Shown here: in pieces, positions 52,459 to 62,213 of the stretch | Numbering within the stretch: position 1 is the stretch's first letter | Layout: every line of letters begins with the position of its first letter | DNA from: Anaerolineales bacterium | Lineage (GTDB): Bacteria; Chloroflexota; Anaerolineae; Aggregatilineales; UBA2796 | Reading direction: 5' to 3' | Length of the DNA stretch: 64,000 nucleotides | Assembly (NCBI GenBank): GCA_015075625.1 | Contig: JABTTZ010000001.1 | Coordinates: 434,001 to 498,000 of the forward strand | Program-made: the position numbers and the translations under genes | Notes under the pieces: generated by a model | Database searches by the model: none | The model's input: the letters and a program-made list of their open reading frames with translations, nothing else | What the model was told of the DNA's origin: nothing

Positions 52459-52860
52459 TTACCGTGCCGCCTCGTATAGCTCAACCAAAACGCCAAAGGC
52501 GCTTTTAGGGTGAATGAAGGCATAGCGCCTACCTTCTTCGTTTGTCTTGGGCGTGTCGTTGATCATCTGCACGCTGTGTTCGCGCAAGCGGACGATGAGC
52601 GCATCGAGATCGGCAACCTCTAAACAAAGGTGATGCAGTCCTGCCCCCCGTTTGGTTATATATTTGGCAACGCCGCTCGTTTCGTTGATGGGGGCAAGAA
52701 GTTCAATCTCCCCTGAATCAAGCGGTAAGAAGGCAATATCCACCTCCTCACCTTCGTTGCGTTCCATTTTCCCTAAGGGCAAGCCAAGCGCATCTCGCCA
52801 AAAGGTTAACGCGGCTTGAATATCTTCAACAACAATTGCCAAATGATTGATCGCGGGCAT
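52459..52860 (-). CDS. mce: Methylmalonyl-CoA epimerase
   Basis: VOC-superfamily enzyme of 133 residues, the normal length. It has paired beta-alpha-beta-beta-beta modules with the metal-ligand regions NHLAIVVEDI (His near residue 6), GAGLHHLCLEV and VLVELYE. It interconverts the R and S forms of methylmalonyl-CoA in propionate metabolism and odd-chain or branched amino-acid catabolism. The mutase is not in the window, but succinyl-CoA synthetase (54479-56541) works in the same route. Confidence 0.92.
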   Translation of the reverse strand: MPAINHLAIVVEDIQAALTFWRDALGLPLGKMERNEGEEVDIAFLPLDSGEIELLAPINETSGVAKYITKRGAGLHHLCLEVADLDALIVRLREHSVQMINDTPKTNEEGRRYAFIHPKSAFGVLVELYEAAR

Positions 52861-53036
52861 TGTCTGTTCCTTGTGTGATTTATTCAGGATGGGCGGTCAG
52901 GCTCATCTAGATGAAATCTACTACGGCGAAGGTCTGCGGGCAAATCTCAAAGACGCCACACCCAATTATTCAGGGCAATCCGTCCCCCAAATCCCATTGC
53001 GGGGTAAAATGCGTCTGAATCAACGCCGATAGGACA

Positions 53037-53609
53037 ATGTTACCTATGTCACACAATCATGACCATCATACCGTTACTGTGGCTGGTGTCACCCGCGATC
53101 TGCCTCTCTTTGAGGTGGCGCCGGGGGTGCGTATCGCCATTCTAAATATTTTGGGGGATACCGAACTGGTTCAGGCGGCGGCAAAAGAGCTTGCCCTTCA
53201 GCTTTCGGAGCATAATGCGGAAGTCCTCGTGACGGCGGAGGCAAAAAGCATTCCCCTGATCTATGCCCTGTCCTCTGTGATGGATTTGCCCTACATCGTC
53301 CTGCGCAAATCGTATAAACCCTATATGGGCGACGCCCTTCACGCGGAGACGCTCTCCATTACGACGGGTAAACCCCAAGACCTCTACCTTGATGAGAAAG
53401 ACCGCACCCTGATCAAGGATCGCTATGTGGCGCTGGTCGATGATGTAATCAGCACGGGCAGCACCCTTCAGGGGATGCGCTTGATTGTTGAAAAAGCGGG
53501 GGGGAACATCGTGGCACAGGCGGCGATCTTCACCGAGGGGGATCGGGCAAAGTGGTCGGATGTAATCGCCCTAGGGCATTTGCCCGTCTTTACCAAAGAA
53601 GGAAACTAG
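53037..53609 (+). CDS. Adenine/purine phosphoribosyltransferase-like protein
   Basis: Type-I PRTase of about 190 residues, with an intact PRPP loop VALVDDVISTGSTLQGMR and the upstream region EAKSIPLIYALSSVMDLPYI. The overall layout is closest to adenine or xanthine PRTases used in purine salvage. ATG 53037 has AGGA close by; ATG 53046 (MSHNHDHH) is an alternative. It is four bases from the PIG-L gene, and the run continues into sucC and sucD, so these genes form one directional cluster. Confidence 0.82.
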   Translation: MLPMSHNHDHHTVTVAGVTRDLPLFEVAPGVRIAILNILGDTELVQAAAKELALQLSEHNAEVLVTAEAKSIPLIYALSSVMDLPYIVLRKSYKPYMGDALHAETLSITTGKPQDLYLDEKDRTLIKDRYVALVDDVISTGSTLQGMRLIVEKAGGNIVAQAAIFTEGDRAKWSDVIALGHLPVFTKEGN

Positions 53610-53613
53610 ACGT

Positions 53614-54477
53614 ATGTCACCGTTCCGAATTCTTGCCGTCTATGCCCACCCTGACGACGAACAAGGGATTACTGGCTACCTTCGTCACTGTGTGGGAAAG
53701 GGTGATTACAGCGGGCTTGTGTGCGCCACTCGTGGCGAGGTTGGGGAGATTAGCGACGCTGCCCTTGCCACACCGGAAACACTGGGGGCGGTACGCGAAC
53801 AAGAGCTTGTTGATGCCGCCAATGTGGTGGGGATTCACGAGGTATTCTTTTTGGATTTTCGAGACAGTGGGATGAAGGGATCGCCCTCCAACAGCGACCC
53901 ACGTGCCTTTATCAACGCCGACCCGCACGAGGCAACGGGGCGTATCGTCCGCATCATGCGGGCATTTAAGCCTGATGTGGTAGTCACCTTTGACCGGACA
54001 GGCGTTTATGGGCATCCCGACCATCTCGCCGCTCACCGCTGGACGACGGACGCCTTTCGTGCGGCGACAGATGTCGCTCGCTACCCAGTGGAGTCCTATG
54101 GGGGCGTTTTTCAGCCGCAGCGCTTGTACTATACAGGTGCAGCCAGAGCCATTTTGCTGATGTTTGATGCCATGCTGCGCGACATGGAAAGACCCTCCAT
54201 TTTTCAGGGGGTGGATGTCAACACAATGGGTATTCCCGATGAGGAAATCACCCACCGCATTAATGTCTCGCCCTATGTCGATTTGAAGCGCGATTCATTC
54301 ATGAAACACCGCACCCAGATTCAACCGAATGGGGCATTTGAGGTTATTGGCGAAGACCAGTGGAAGGAATTTCGTGCCACCGAGGTTTACGCCTTTGCCG
54401 AGGGGGTGCCGCTGCCCACTGACCACAACGGGCAAGACCTGTTCATTGGGCTAACACCCGCGGCGGAGCGCCCGTGA
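53614..54477 (+). CDS. PIG-L/LmbE-family deacetylase
   Basis: Zinc-dependent amidohydrolase of 287 residues. The signature AHPDDE lies near the N-terminus (VYAHPDDEQGITGYL), followed by ATRGEVGEI, REQELVDAANVVGI and the second metal/catalytic region GVYGHPDHLAAHR. Family members remove N-acetyl groups from GlcNAc-containing compounds such as GlcNAc-inositol or bacillithiol and mycothiol precursors. Substrate is not evident. It follows the PRTase closely and is two bases from sucC. Confidence 0.9.
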   Translation: MSPFRILAVYAHPDDEQGITGYLRHCVGKGDYSGLVCATRGEVGEISDAALATPETLGAVREQELVDAANVVGIHEVFFLDFRDSGMKGSPSNSDPRAFINADPHEATGRIVRIMRAFKPDVVVTFDRTGVYGHPDHLAAHRWTTDAFRAATDVARYPVESYGGVFQPQRLYYTGAARAILLMFDAMLRDMERPSIFQGVDVNTMGIPDEEITHRINVSPYVDLKRDSFMKHRTQIQPNGAFEVIGEDQWKEFRATEVYAFAEGVPLPTDHNGQDLFIGLTPAAERP

Positions 54478-54478
54478 G

Positions 54479-55666
54479 GTGAACCTTCACGAATACCAAT
54501 CAAAAGCCATTCTCGCCCGTTATGGGATTCCCGTCTTGTCGGGGGGGGTGGCGTCCTCCCCACAAGAAGCCTATGACAACGCCAAACGGCTTGGGGAAAG
54601 GGTTGTCCTCAAGGCGCAAGTTCTCACTCATGGACGTGGGCAGGCAGGGGGAATTCGGATTGTGAACAGCGCCGAGGACGCCCGACAGGTTGCCGCGCAG
54701 ATGCTCGGCATGACCATTGGGCGGTTTACGGCACAGCGTCTTTTGATCGAACCGATCATCGGTATTCGGCAAGAACTCTATATCGGGGTGGTGCTGGATC
54801 GCTCCGCTCGCAGTCCGGTGATCATGGCGTCACCCGCTGGCGGGGTAGCGATCCGTTCACGTTCCGGCGGGGTGAGTCGTGAGATGCTTGATCCTGACCT
54901 CGGCTTGCACGATTTTCAGGCGCGGGCGTTGGCAAACAGCATTCAATTGGAACGGGAACACTGGTCAGCCTTCATCAGCATTGCCCAGGCGCTCTCGCGC
55001 TGTTTCTTCGAGAATGACTGCACCCTTGCCGAGATTAATCCCCTTGCCCTTACCGAGGATGGGCGGTTGATTGCCCTTGATAGCAACTTAATCCTTGATG
55101 ACAATGCCCTTTTTCGCCACCCAGACCTTGCCGAGATGTACGATGGGCTGGCAGAACACCCGCTGGAACGCCGCGCACGGCAGGCAGGGCTGCGCTATGT
55201 GGGTTTGGGCGGTGATATTGGCTGCATGGTCAATGGCGCTGGTCTGGCTATGACGACGATGGACGCTATTGGTTATGTCTCCGCCCTTGCAAAACCGCAC
55301 AACACCATCAGTAATGCGAATATCATGCCGCACGCTCCGGCTAATTTTCTTGATCTGGGCGGTGGGGCGCTGGCGCACCAAGTGGCGGCGGGCTTACGGG
55401 TGATCCTCAATGACCCCAATGTGAGGGCAATTTTGATCAATATCTTTGGCGGGATCACCCGCGCTGACGAGGTGGCGGAAGGCATTTTGACCGTTGCCGT
55501 AGAAAGTGACCCGAACATCCCGATCATTTGCCGGCTGGCTGGGACGAATGCCGACGAAGGGCGGGCGCTGCTGCGTGCGGCGGAGTTAGCCCATCTTCAT
55601 TTAGCGATCACTCTCATTGAGGCAGCGGAACGGGCGATTAGCGCGGTGGGCGGGGCGCGACCATGA
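54479..55666 (+). CDS. sucC: Succinyl-CoA synthetase beta subunit
   Basis: Subunit of 395 residues starting at GTG. It has the ATP-grasp N-terminus ([20 protein letters not shown]), [37 protein letters not shown] and the C-terminal [20 protein letters not shown] with [19 protein letters not shown]. With SucD it converts succinyl-CoA, ADP or GDP and phosphate to succinate and NTP. The stop overlaps the sucD start (ATGA). Several family glycine and acid positions differ ([19 protein letters not shown] is intact). Confidence 0.93.
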   Translation: MNLHEYQSKAILARYGIPVLSGGVASSPQEAYDNAKRLGERVVLKAQVLTHGRGQAGGIRIVNSAEDARQVAAQMLGMTIGRFTAQRLLIEPIIGIRQELYIGVVLDRSARSPVIMASPAGGVAIRSRSGGVSREMLDPDLGLHDFQARALANSIQLEREHWSAFISIAQALSRCFFENDCTLAEINPLALTEDGRLIALDSNLILDDNALFRHPDLAEMYDGLAEHPLERRARQAGLRYVGLGGDIGCMVNGAGLAMTTMDAIGYVSALAKPHNTISNANIMPHAPANFLDLGGGALAHQVAAGLRVILNDPNVRAILINIFGGITRADEVAEGILTVAVESDPNIPIICRLAGTNADEGRALLRAAELAHLHLAITLIEAAERAISAVGGARP

Positions 55667-56541
55667 GCATCTTAGTCGATAAATCGACGCGGGTCATTGT
55701 CCAGGGGATCACCGGACGCGAAGGGAGCTTTCATGCACGCCAAATGATTGCTTATGGCAAAGATCATCACGCTCCGATCATCGTTGGGGGTGTTACCCCT
55801 GGGCGGGGCGGAGATTGGTTTGAGAGTGTTCCTATTTTCGATAGCGTGCGAGAAGCACGGGAAGCGACGGACGCCACAACCTCGATTCTTTATGTCCCGC
55901 CGCGCCATGCTGCCGATGCCATTTACGAGGCAATTGATGGCGGGATCACCTTGATTGTATGCATTACGGAAGGAATCCCCATTCGAGATACGCTGCGTGT
56001 TCGCTCTCGCTTGGCGGGAACGAACACCCGCTTGGTAGGTCCGAACAGCCCTGGTCTTCTGACGCCCGGCGCGGCAAAGGTGGGGATTATTCCCGGTAGA
56101 ATTGCCATGCCGGGCAATGTTGGGGTGATCTCCCGTTCGGGGACGCTTATGTATGAAGTCCTCCATACCCTGACCCAAAACCGCATTGGGCAAAGTACCT
56201 GTGTGGGCATTGGCGGCGATCCAGTGGTGGGGATGAGCTTTACCGAGGTCTTGGCGCTTTTTGAAGACGATCCACAGACCGACCAGATTGTTTTGATTGG
56301 CGAAATTGGCGGGGATGAAGAAGAACGCGCCGCCGCCTATATCCGCGACCACCTGACGAAGCCAGTGGTAGCGTTCATCGCCGGAAAAAGCGCCCCAGAA
56401 GGGCGGCAGATGGGTCACGCTGGAGCGTTGATTGAAGGGGCGTTTGGGACACACGCCGGAAAAGTCGCCGCGCTCCGTGCAGCGAATGTCCGCCTTGCTG
56501 ATCATCCCGATTACATTCCCGAACTGCTCAGTGGTCGGTGA
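55663..56541 (+). CDS. sucD: Succinyl-CoA synthetase alpha subunit
   Basis: Subunit of 292 residues: CoA-binding Rossmann domain ([20 protein letters not shown]), [35 protein letters not shown], and the phospho-histidine region [20 protein letters not shown] carrying the catalytic His. The first ATG overlaps the sucC stop by four bases, which keeps subunit synthesis balanced. It is followed after one base by the start of a large membrane protein gene. Confidence 0.94.
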   Translation: MSILVDKSTRVIVQGITGREGSFHARQMIAYGKDHHAPIIVGGVTPGRGGDWFESVPIFDSVREAREATDATTSILYVPPRHAADAIYEAIDGGITLIVCITEGIPIRDTLRVRSRLAGTNTRLVGPNSPGLLTPGAAKVGIIPGRIAMPGNVGVISRSGTLMYEVLHTLTQNRIGQSTCVGIGGDPVVGMSFTEVLALFEDDPQTDQIVLIGEIGGDEEERAAAYIRDHLTKPVVAFIAGKSAPEGRQMGHAGALIEGAFGTHAGKVAALRAANVRLADHPDYIPELLSGR

Positions 56542-56542
56542 G

Positions 56543-58930
56543 ATGCACAGTGAGGCGAGGAGAGAGACGGTACGATATTTGGGTGTCCATACGATCCCCC
56601 GTGAGGCGCTTCCGGCATGGATGCATAGTGAACCGCGCCGGCTTGATCCCTGCTTATTGATCGTCCTCGCCTTTGGTCTGTTGGCAGCACTCCCGCTGAT
56701 GACCCGCCCTGGGTTGCCCGCCAACACGGATGCTGCCCTTTATGAATACCGCTCGGCACAAGTGGCGGCATTGGCAAAGGGGGGAGTTCTTTTTCCGCGT
56801 TGGCTGCCAGAGGCTTATTTTGGCTATGGTTCGCCGCTGCTCAATTACCTTCCGCCGCTGCCTCATGTGCTGCCCGCTCTGCATCAGGCACTTACCGAGG
56901 CAACCCCCACCGAGAGCGTAAAGGCATTCTTGGTGATGGGCATGTTGGCAGCGGGCGTAGGGATGTACCTCTTTTGTCGGGGGCGCTTTGGCGCAGGGGG
57001 AGGGCTGATTGGCGCTCTTGCCTATCAATTTGCCCCGCCGCTCCTCTCTGCCCTGCCCTATCATTCTGGCGATCTGGCGCTGGTCATGGCAATGGCGGCA
57101 CTCCCCTTTGCCGTGTGGGGGTTGGATGCCATTCGGCTGACCCCGGGACGAGAGGCGTTCTTTGCCGCGCTTCTGGCATTAACGGCATTTGCACTCACCG
57201 ATGCGCGGATCGTCGCCTTTGCCACTCCGGTATTACTTGCCTTGCTCATTACCGGACGGCATTTGCACTCTGGCAGGCAGCGTATTGGATGGCAAACGGT
57301 GCTGGCACTGCAAGGGGCGGCAATTTTGGGGGCGATTTGTCTGACTGCCTTTTTCTGGCTGCCCGCTGTTGCTGAAACGGAGGCGATCCACTGGCTGCCT
57401 TCGGGCGATTCAACGTATGGAGGGTCAATTTCTCTGCCAGAAATATTCCGCTCACCGCTCCCTTCCGATCCGAGACTCTTAACGCCGCTTTTTCCGCGTG
57501 GGATAGGGTGGGGAGCGCCGATCCTTGCCCTCCTTGCTTTTGCGGGTGTTGTGCTTCAACAGCGGCGGGGAGAAGGGGGCGATGTGCTGCTGTGTGCCAT
57601 ACTAGGGATTGTTTTTGTGATCTTTGCCCTCCCTTCATTTGGTGGATTGTGGCGAGGGGAAGGGTTTCAAGCACCGCAACCCTATCATGCGGTTTTGGTC
57701 GCCTTGTTTTGTTTTGCCGTAGCCAGTGCCGGAGTAGGACGTTGGTTGAAGGGTCGCCCTTTACGGTGGGAGATCCTTGGGGTCATTGGACTGTGTGGTA
57801 TTTCCCTACTCTCAAGCCTGGGTGTCGTTACCCCGCCGCCATGGAACAGCGATTTAGGGGCAGAGAACCCCCTTAGCCTTTCCCTGAAAGCCGCCACAGC
57901 CGAATTGCGCGGCGATCAGTTTGGGACCCTTCGTGAGGGTGTGCTGCTGCCGATCCAGACTCCTCGTCCGCTCGACCCCTTGCCCGATTACCTAGCCACT
58001 CTGAGAGAGGGGCGTTTGGAGCGCCTGAATGTGGCGGGGATTGGCGCAGAGACACAGCTAGGCGGTGTCCCCTCTGGGGCATTAAGCTACGAATACATCT
58101 TGAACACACAAGTAGAGACAACCGCCGAACTCCGTGTATTATTTTTTCCGGGGTGGTCGGCAGCGCTTGATGGTATAGCGCTCTCACTGCGCCCTTCGGC
58201 GGAGGGATTAATCAGCCTTCGGCTTCCGGCGGTGAACGGGGCTTTGACAATTCGGTTTGGGGGAACACCTGCCCGTGATTGGGGATGGTTGATCACCTTT
58301 TTGGGTGGGGGGGTGATTCTTTTCCTCACCCGTCGGCGGTGGGCAGGGATTGGTAATGAGCGGCGGGAATGGCGGGGGTCACAGCCATCGTTGGGGGTTG
58401 TTGTCGGGGGCGGACTACTGCTGTGTGTCTTTGCCGGCGGGGTGACGCTCATCCGCGCCCTCCCCGCCGCCACAGGGGTTGAGCGCTATACGCCACTCCC
58501 GCGTTTTTTTCAAGGTGGGGTTGACTTATTAGGCTACCGTCTGGAGACGGCAACCCCTTTGCGCGGCGAGCCGCTGACGTTGGATGTCTACTGGGTGGCG
58601 TCGCGCCCGCTGGCGGAGCTGCTGCAATCGGAAGTATGGCTGAGGCGTCCGGGGGAAGACCAACCCTATGCCCAAAGTATTCACCGTCACCCCGGAGGGG
58701 TTGCCTCACTACGATGGTCGGTAGGGGGGGTGGTGCGGGATCGCTTTTGGGTGCATCTGCCGCCAGACACACCCGCTGGCGAATATTACCTTTACGTGCG
58801 GATTGGGGCGTGCGAGTCGCGGACGATTTTGCCCTGTGCCGATATGTCTGGACGGGATGGGTTTAGCCCGACGGGGCAAAGTGAACGTGGGGGGATTGTC
58901 ATACCTGTGGTCGTCCGCATAAAACAGTGA
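56543..58930 (+). CDS. Large multi-pass membrane protein (GT-C/YfhO-like)
   Basis: Protein of about 795 residues. About 11 hydrophobic segments fill residues 30-460, with an acidic first loop (NTDAALYEYRSAQVAALAKG) and FGYGSPLLNYLPPLPHVLPA, as in GT-C glycosyltransferase-like 6-pyruvoyl-related membrane proteins. A periplasmic-type beta domain and two further membrane segments follow, ending in a domain with LLGYRLETATPLRGEPLTLD. ATG 56543 lies one base after the sucD stop; the longer frame from 56432 is a shadow of sucD. A lipid-linked sugar transferase role is inferred from topology only. Confidence 0.78.
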   Translation: MHSEARRETVRYLGVHTIPREALPAWMHSEPRRLDPCLLIVLAFGLLAALPLMTRPGLPANTDAALYEYRSAQVAALAKGGVLFPRWLPEAYFGYGSPLLNYLPPLPHVLPALHQALTEATPTESVKAFLVMGMLAAGVGMYLFCRGRFGAGGGLIGALAYQFAPPLLSALPYHSGDLALVMAMAALPFAVWGLDAIRLTPGREAFFAALLALTAFALTDARIVAFATPVLLALLITGRHLHSGRQRIGWQTVLALQGAAILGAICLTAFFWLPAVAETEAIHWLPSGDSTYGGSISLPEIFRSPLPSDPRLLTPLFPRGIGWGAPILALLAFAGVVLQQRRGEGGDVLLCAILGIVFVIFALPSFGGLWRGEGFQAPQPYHAVLVALFCFAVASAGVGRWLKGRPLRWEILGVIGLCGISLLSSLGVVTPPPWNSDLGAENPLSLSLKAATAELRGDQFGTLREGVLLPIQTPRPLDPLPDYLATLREGRLERLNVAGIGAETQLGGVPSGALSYEYILNTQVETTAELRVLFFPGWSAALDGIALSLRPSAEGLISLRLPAVNGALTIRFGGTPARDWGWLITFLGGGVILFLTRRRWAGIGNERREWRGSQPSLGVVVGGGLLLCVFAGGVTLIRALPAATGVERYTPLPRFFQGGVDLLGYRLETATPLRGEPLTLDVYWVASRPLAELLQSEVWLRRPGEDQPYAQSIHRHPGGVASLRWSVGGVVRDRFWVHLPPDTPAGEYYLYVRIGACESRTILPCADMSGRDGFSPTGQSERGGIVIPVVVRIKQ

Positions 58931-58960
58931 AGAGCTGAGTCGAGGATGATGCTAGACAAA

Positions 58961-58988
58961 AAACGCCTTGAGGGGCAGCAAGGCGTTT
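58961..58988. terminator. Bidirectional rho-independent terminator
   Basis: AAACGCCTTG (58961-58970) pairs perfectly with CAAGGCGTTT (58979-58988) over an eight-base loop. An A-run precedes and T-residues follow, so it works on both strands. It separates the membrane protein gene from the convergent small gene at 59023. Confidence 0.7.
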
Positions 58989-59022
58989 GATAAGACCATA
59001 TGAGAATTTGGAGTTGCCTCCC

Positions 59023-59277
59023 TTATTGGGGGGGCATTTTGCGGGCGTTCACCCCGATACGCCCATAGAGTCGGCTGAGGGTATACATGTCTTGTTCCAG
59101 CGCCACACCTTCGTGGTAGCCTTTCCAAACTTGTTCGCGGTTTAAGACCGCACCCGCCGCCAAAACTTTCAGAAAATTGACCTCTGCTTGTTCGTAGAGT
59201 TCGCCAATCAATCGGGTGAGTTCGTCCAAGCCATCATCGCGCCAGGGAAACCCCTCCGAACCGGGCAAAATCGACAT
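59023..59277 (-). CDS. Small conserved-looking hypothetical protein
   Basis: An 84-residue, mostly helical soluble protein: GLDELTRLIGELYEQAEVNF, LKVLAAGAVLNREQVWKGYH, ALEQDMYTLSRLYGRIGVNA. No family was recognised. Codon use is like that of its neighbours, and it ends 35 bases from a strong bidirectional terminator, which supports a real gene. Confidence 0.6.
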   Translation of the reverse strand: MSILPGSEGFPWRDDGLDELTRLIGELYEQAEVNFLKVLAAGAVLNREQVWKGYHEGVALEQDMYTLSRLYGRIGVNARKMPPQ

Positions 59278-59764
59278 CCGCCTTTACGCCTCCTCACGGG
59301 AAAATAGGTTTGCGATGTGTGGGCAGCGCATGACCACATTGTAGCAGAATTTGCCTTGAAAGATATAGGCAAGGGAGTGTTGTTTGGGAATGATTTCCGC
59401 GCTATAGGCAGATAGTTTATGTTCTTGGTGAAGGCAGGACGTTCGCTTTATACAGATAGGGGTTACACACTTGCCCTCATCCCCTACCCCCTTCTCCCCC
59501 TGAGGGCTGAGGGGGTACACGCCAAAGGCAGGTCGTAGGGGAATGAGCGGAAAAACTGCTGTCGCCCCCTCAACCGTAGACAGGGGAAGTGAGGGTAGGC
59601 GCGACACCCCAGGGGGTGTCCCTACGAGGGTGGGGGATGGCGGGTTAGAAGGACAACACACCCTAAAATTCCCCTTGTTTTATAAGTGTCATATCCACCG
59701 CCCTACCTATCCTGTACATCCGCCCCACCTTCCGCTACACTAGCCCCATCCAACCTGTAGAATA
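59278..59764. other. Non-coding stretch with GC-rich palindromes
   Basis: No gene was seen. It contains a palindrome GACACCCC-AG-GGGGTGTC (59603-59620) and a degenerate CCCTTCTCCC-type motif near 59488-59515. Both recall the dispersed palindromes at 6416, 15590, 23190 and 23569. Confidence 0.5.
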
Positions 59765-59773
59765 ATGTGTGGC

Positions 59774-61144
59774 ATGAGCGTAACAAAACGACGGAATCAC
59801 TACTACCTTGTCTCCCTCGGTTGTTCCAAGAACACCGTTGACTCCGAAAGCATGGCGCAGCTTCTTGATGAATCGGGGATGCGTCCCACCGAGGCGGCAG
59901 GCGCTGCTGAAGTCCTCATTGTGAATACCTGCGGCTTCATCAACGCGGCGAAGGATGAAAGCGTTGCTACGTTGCGCAAACTTGCCATTGGCAAAAAGCG
60001 TGATCAGCTTCTCATTGCCGCTGGCTGCATGGCGCAGCGCTATGGACGTGAACTTGTGGATCGCGTGCCGGGGCTGGATGGTGTGATCGGCACGCGCCGC
60101 TGGATGGATATTGTTGAACTAATCACCGCACTACGCGGGCGAACACAGCCCGAACCCCTTTACCACCTACCCGATGAGGCAAAGACCGTTGGCAGTGACG
60201 AACGGGGCGCTCTCCGTGCCACCCGGCAAGGGAACAGCGCCTATCTAAAAATTGCCGATGGCTGCCGCCGCCCTTGCGCCTTCTGCGCCATTCCGCTGAT
60301 CAAAGGGACGGCGGTCAGCCGCCCGCCCGATGCCATCGTTCGCGAAGTGCAGCGCCTTGAGGCACAGGGCGTACAGGAATTGATCCTAATCGCTCAAGAC
60401 TCCACCGATTATGGGCATGATCTGGGAATCAAAGACGGCTTGGCACACTTGCTGGATCGGCTGACAACAGAGACAGCGATGCCCTGGCTGCGCCTGATGT
60501 ATGCCTATCCGGGGGCAGTTACCGATAAACTGATCGAGATCATGGCGACCCGCTCACAAATCCTAAACTACCTTGATATTCCCCTTCAACACGGCAGCCG
60601 CGAGGTTCTGAAGCGGATGCGCCGTCCGGCAAATATCGAATGGTGCTACCAGACGCTTGCCAAAATGCGCTCTGCAATGCCCGATCTCGCCATTCGGACG
60701 ACGTTTATCGTCGGCTATCCAGGGGAAACAGAGGCGGAATTCAATGAACTGATGACCTTCGTCCGCGATCTGGAATTTGATCGCGTGGGTGTGTTCACCT
60801 ACAGTTACGAGGAAAACACCCCCTCCGCAGAGCAGACCGGACACCTTTCTGAGGCAGAAAAGAACGCCCGCCGCGAGGCACTCATGGCGCTGCAACAGGG
60901 AATCAGCCTGCGCAAGAATCAGAATCAGGTGGGACGCACGCTTGAGGTGATCGTGGACGGGCAAGACAACAACCTGACGATTACCCGCAGTTACCGTGAT
61001 GCGCCAGAGGTGGATGGCTATGTGATTGTCGAAGGCGAGACAGCCCCCGGACGCCCCATCATCCCCGTGCGAATCACCGGCGCGATGAATTACGATTTGG
61101 TTGGTGTAGTGGAAAGTGGATCACCCTTGATCACAATTGGCTAA
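59774..61144 (+). CDS. rimO: Ribosomal protein S12 methylthiotransferase
   Basis: Radical-SAM methylthiotransferase of about 456 residues. The N-terminal cluster-binding domain has YYLVSLGCSKNTVDSE and VNTCGFINAAKDESV. The radical SAM triad C-x3-C-x2-C is in GCRRPCAFCAIP. The C-terminal TRAM domain spans about 390-456. It adds a methylthio group to an aspartate of ribosomal protein S12; the SLGCSKN and FxxRxxxxVGxYPG features separate it from MiaB. An in-frame ATG at 59765 is an alternative start. Confidence 0.93.
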   Translation: MSVTKRRNHYYLVSLGCSKNTVDSESMAQLLDESGMRPTEAAGAAEVLIVNTCGFINAAKDESVATLRKLAIGKKRDQLLIAAGCMAQRYGRELVDRVPGLDGVIGTRRWMDIVELITALRGRTQPEPLYHLPDEAKTVGSDERGALRATRQGNSAYLKIADGCRRPCAFCAIPLIKGTAVSRPPDAIVREVQRLEAQGVQELILIAQDSTDYGHDLGIKDGLAHLLDRLTTETAMPWLRLMYAYPGAVTDKLIEIMATRSQILNYLDIPLQHGSREVLKRMRRPANIEWCYQTLAKMRSAMPDLAIRTTFIVGYPGETEAEFNELMTFVRDLEFDRVGVFTYSYEENTPSAEQTGHLSEAEKNARREALMALQQGISLRKNQNQVGRTLEVIVDGQDNNLTITRSYRDAPEVDGYVIVEGETAPGRPIIPVRITGAMNYDLVGVVESGSPLITIG

Positions 61145-61284
61145 GATAGTCTTGAAACATCCAAAATGGGCTTGGTGGACGTAACAATCATGAGATCATC
61201 AGCAACGCCGCCACATGAAGAAGATAGCCCCCAAAACCGTCCGATGCTATATACTTAGAAATACCGACTAGGATAAATCGTCTG

Positions 61285-61737
61285 GTGGGCGGTGACGTTG
61301 TGGTGACAAAAGGACGGCGTGCAGCGCGAACAATCGCCCTGCAAGCACTTTACGAATTGGATTGTACGCAGCATTCGCTTGGGGAGGTGATGGCAGGGCG
61401 GTTGGAGGAAACAGTTCTCCCCGATGAACTGCGGGTGTTCGCTTATGCATTGGTGAATGGCGTTTTGGAATACAAAGCCACCCTTGATGGGCTTATCCGT
61501 CAACACGCCCCAGAGTTTCCACTAGAGCAAGTCGCTATTGTTGATCGCAACTTGCTGCGCATCGCCCTCTACGAGTTCTTGATCACTACAATGACACCCG
61601 TGAAGGTTGCCATTGATGAGGCGGTGGAATTGGCAAAGGAATATGGTTCGGAAAGTACCGCCCGTTTTGTGAACGGCGTCTTGGGCGCATTGGCAGCACA
61701 AATGGGGAAGGCGGAGTCGAAGGATAGCGTATCGTGA
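61285..61737 (+). CDS. nusB: Transcription antitermination factor NusB
   Basis: RNA-binding protein of 150 residues, the normal length. It has RRAARTIALQALYELD at the N-terminus, the helical middle, and the C-terminal DRNLLRIALYEFLITTMTPV followed by INEAVELAKxYG-like IDEAVELAKEYGSESTARFV NGVLG. It binds boxA RNA with NusE during antitermination of rRNA operons. The start is a GTG (61285, with GTG 61303 possible). The stop overlaps the GTG start of the TatA/B gene. Confidence 0.93.
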   Translation: MGGDVVVTKGRRAARTIALQALYELDCTQHSLGEVMAGRLEETVLPDELRVFAYALVNGVLEYKATLDGLIRQHAPEFPLEQVAIVDRNLLRIALYEFLITTMTPVKVAIDEAVELAKEYGSESTARFVNGVLGALAAQMGKAESKDSVS

Positions 61738-62213
61738 ATATCTTCGGGATTGGCGCAGCCGAACTGATTCTGATCCTTGTGATTATGTTCATCTTCGCAG
61801 GACCAAAACGGATGGTGGCATGGGCTTACCAATTAGGACATTATGTGGCGAAGTTTCGCCAGATGATGGACGAAACATGGGGTGCGATTCGTAAGGAATT
61901 TGAAGCCGCGGAGATTGACCTTCCCCAAACACCACCATTGCTTGGCTCAAAAGGGCGGTTTAATGTTCTTGCTGAGGCGAACAAAGTCATAGACAAGGAA
62001 CTGGGCAAAGAGGCGCGGACGATCAGCGGTGAACTGAACGATGTGGCGCAAACAACACGCTCAGCCTTTGTTGGGGCAAGCACCGTAACCGCCCCCGCTG
62101 CCAACACGAATACAGCAAACACAGAGACACCTCCCACCCTAGCAGAGCAAGGCGACCCACCCACCCCCACAAACGGAGACGGGCAGAAGTACGACGCATG
62201 GCTACCCCAATAA
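61734..62213 (+). CDS. TatA/TatB-family translocase subunit
   Basis: Protein of 159 residues starting at a GTG that overlaps the nusB stop. A single N-terminal membrane helix carries the TatA/B pattern (IFGIGAAELILILVIMFIFA, then GPKRM with the conserved G-P hinge). An amphipathic helix (WAYQLGHYVAKFRQMMDETW) and a long acidic, Thr/Asn-rich C-terminal tail follow. The length and E-rich tail favour TatB. It is directly followed, with a 16-base overlap, by tatC, forming the core of the twin-arginine export pathway. Confidence 0.88.
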   Translation: MNIFGIGAAELILILVIMFIFAGPKRMVAWAYQLGHYVAKFRQMMDETWGAIRKEFEAAEIDLPQTPPLLGSKGRFNVLAEANKVIDKELGKEARTISGELNDVAQTTRSAFVGASTVTAPAANTNTANTETPPTLAEQGDPPTPTNGDGQKYDAWLPQ

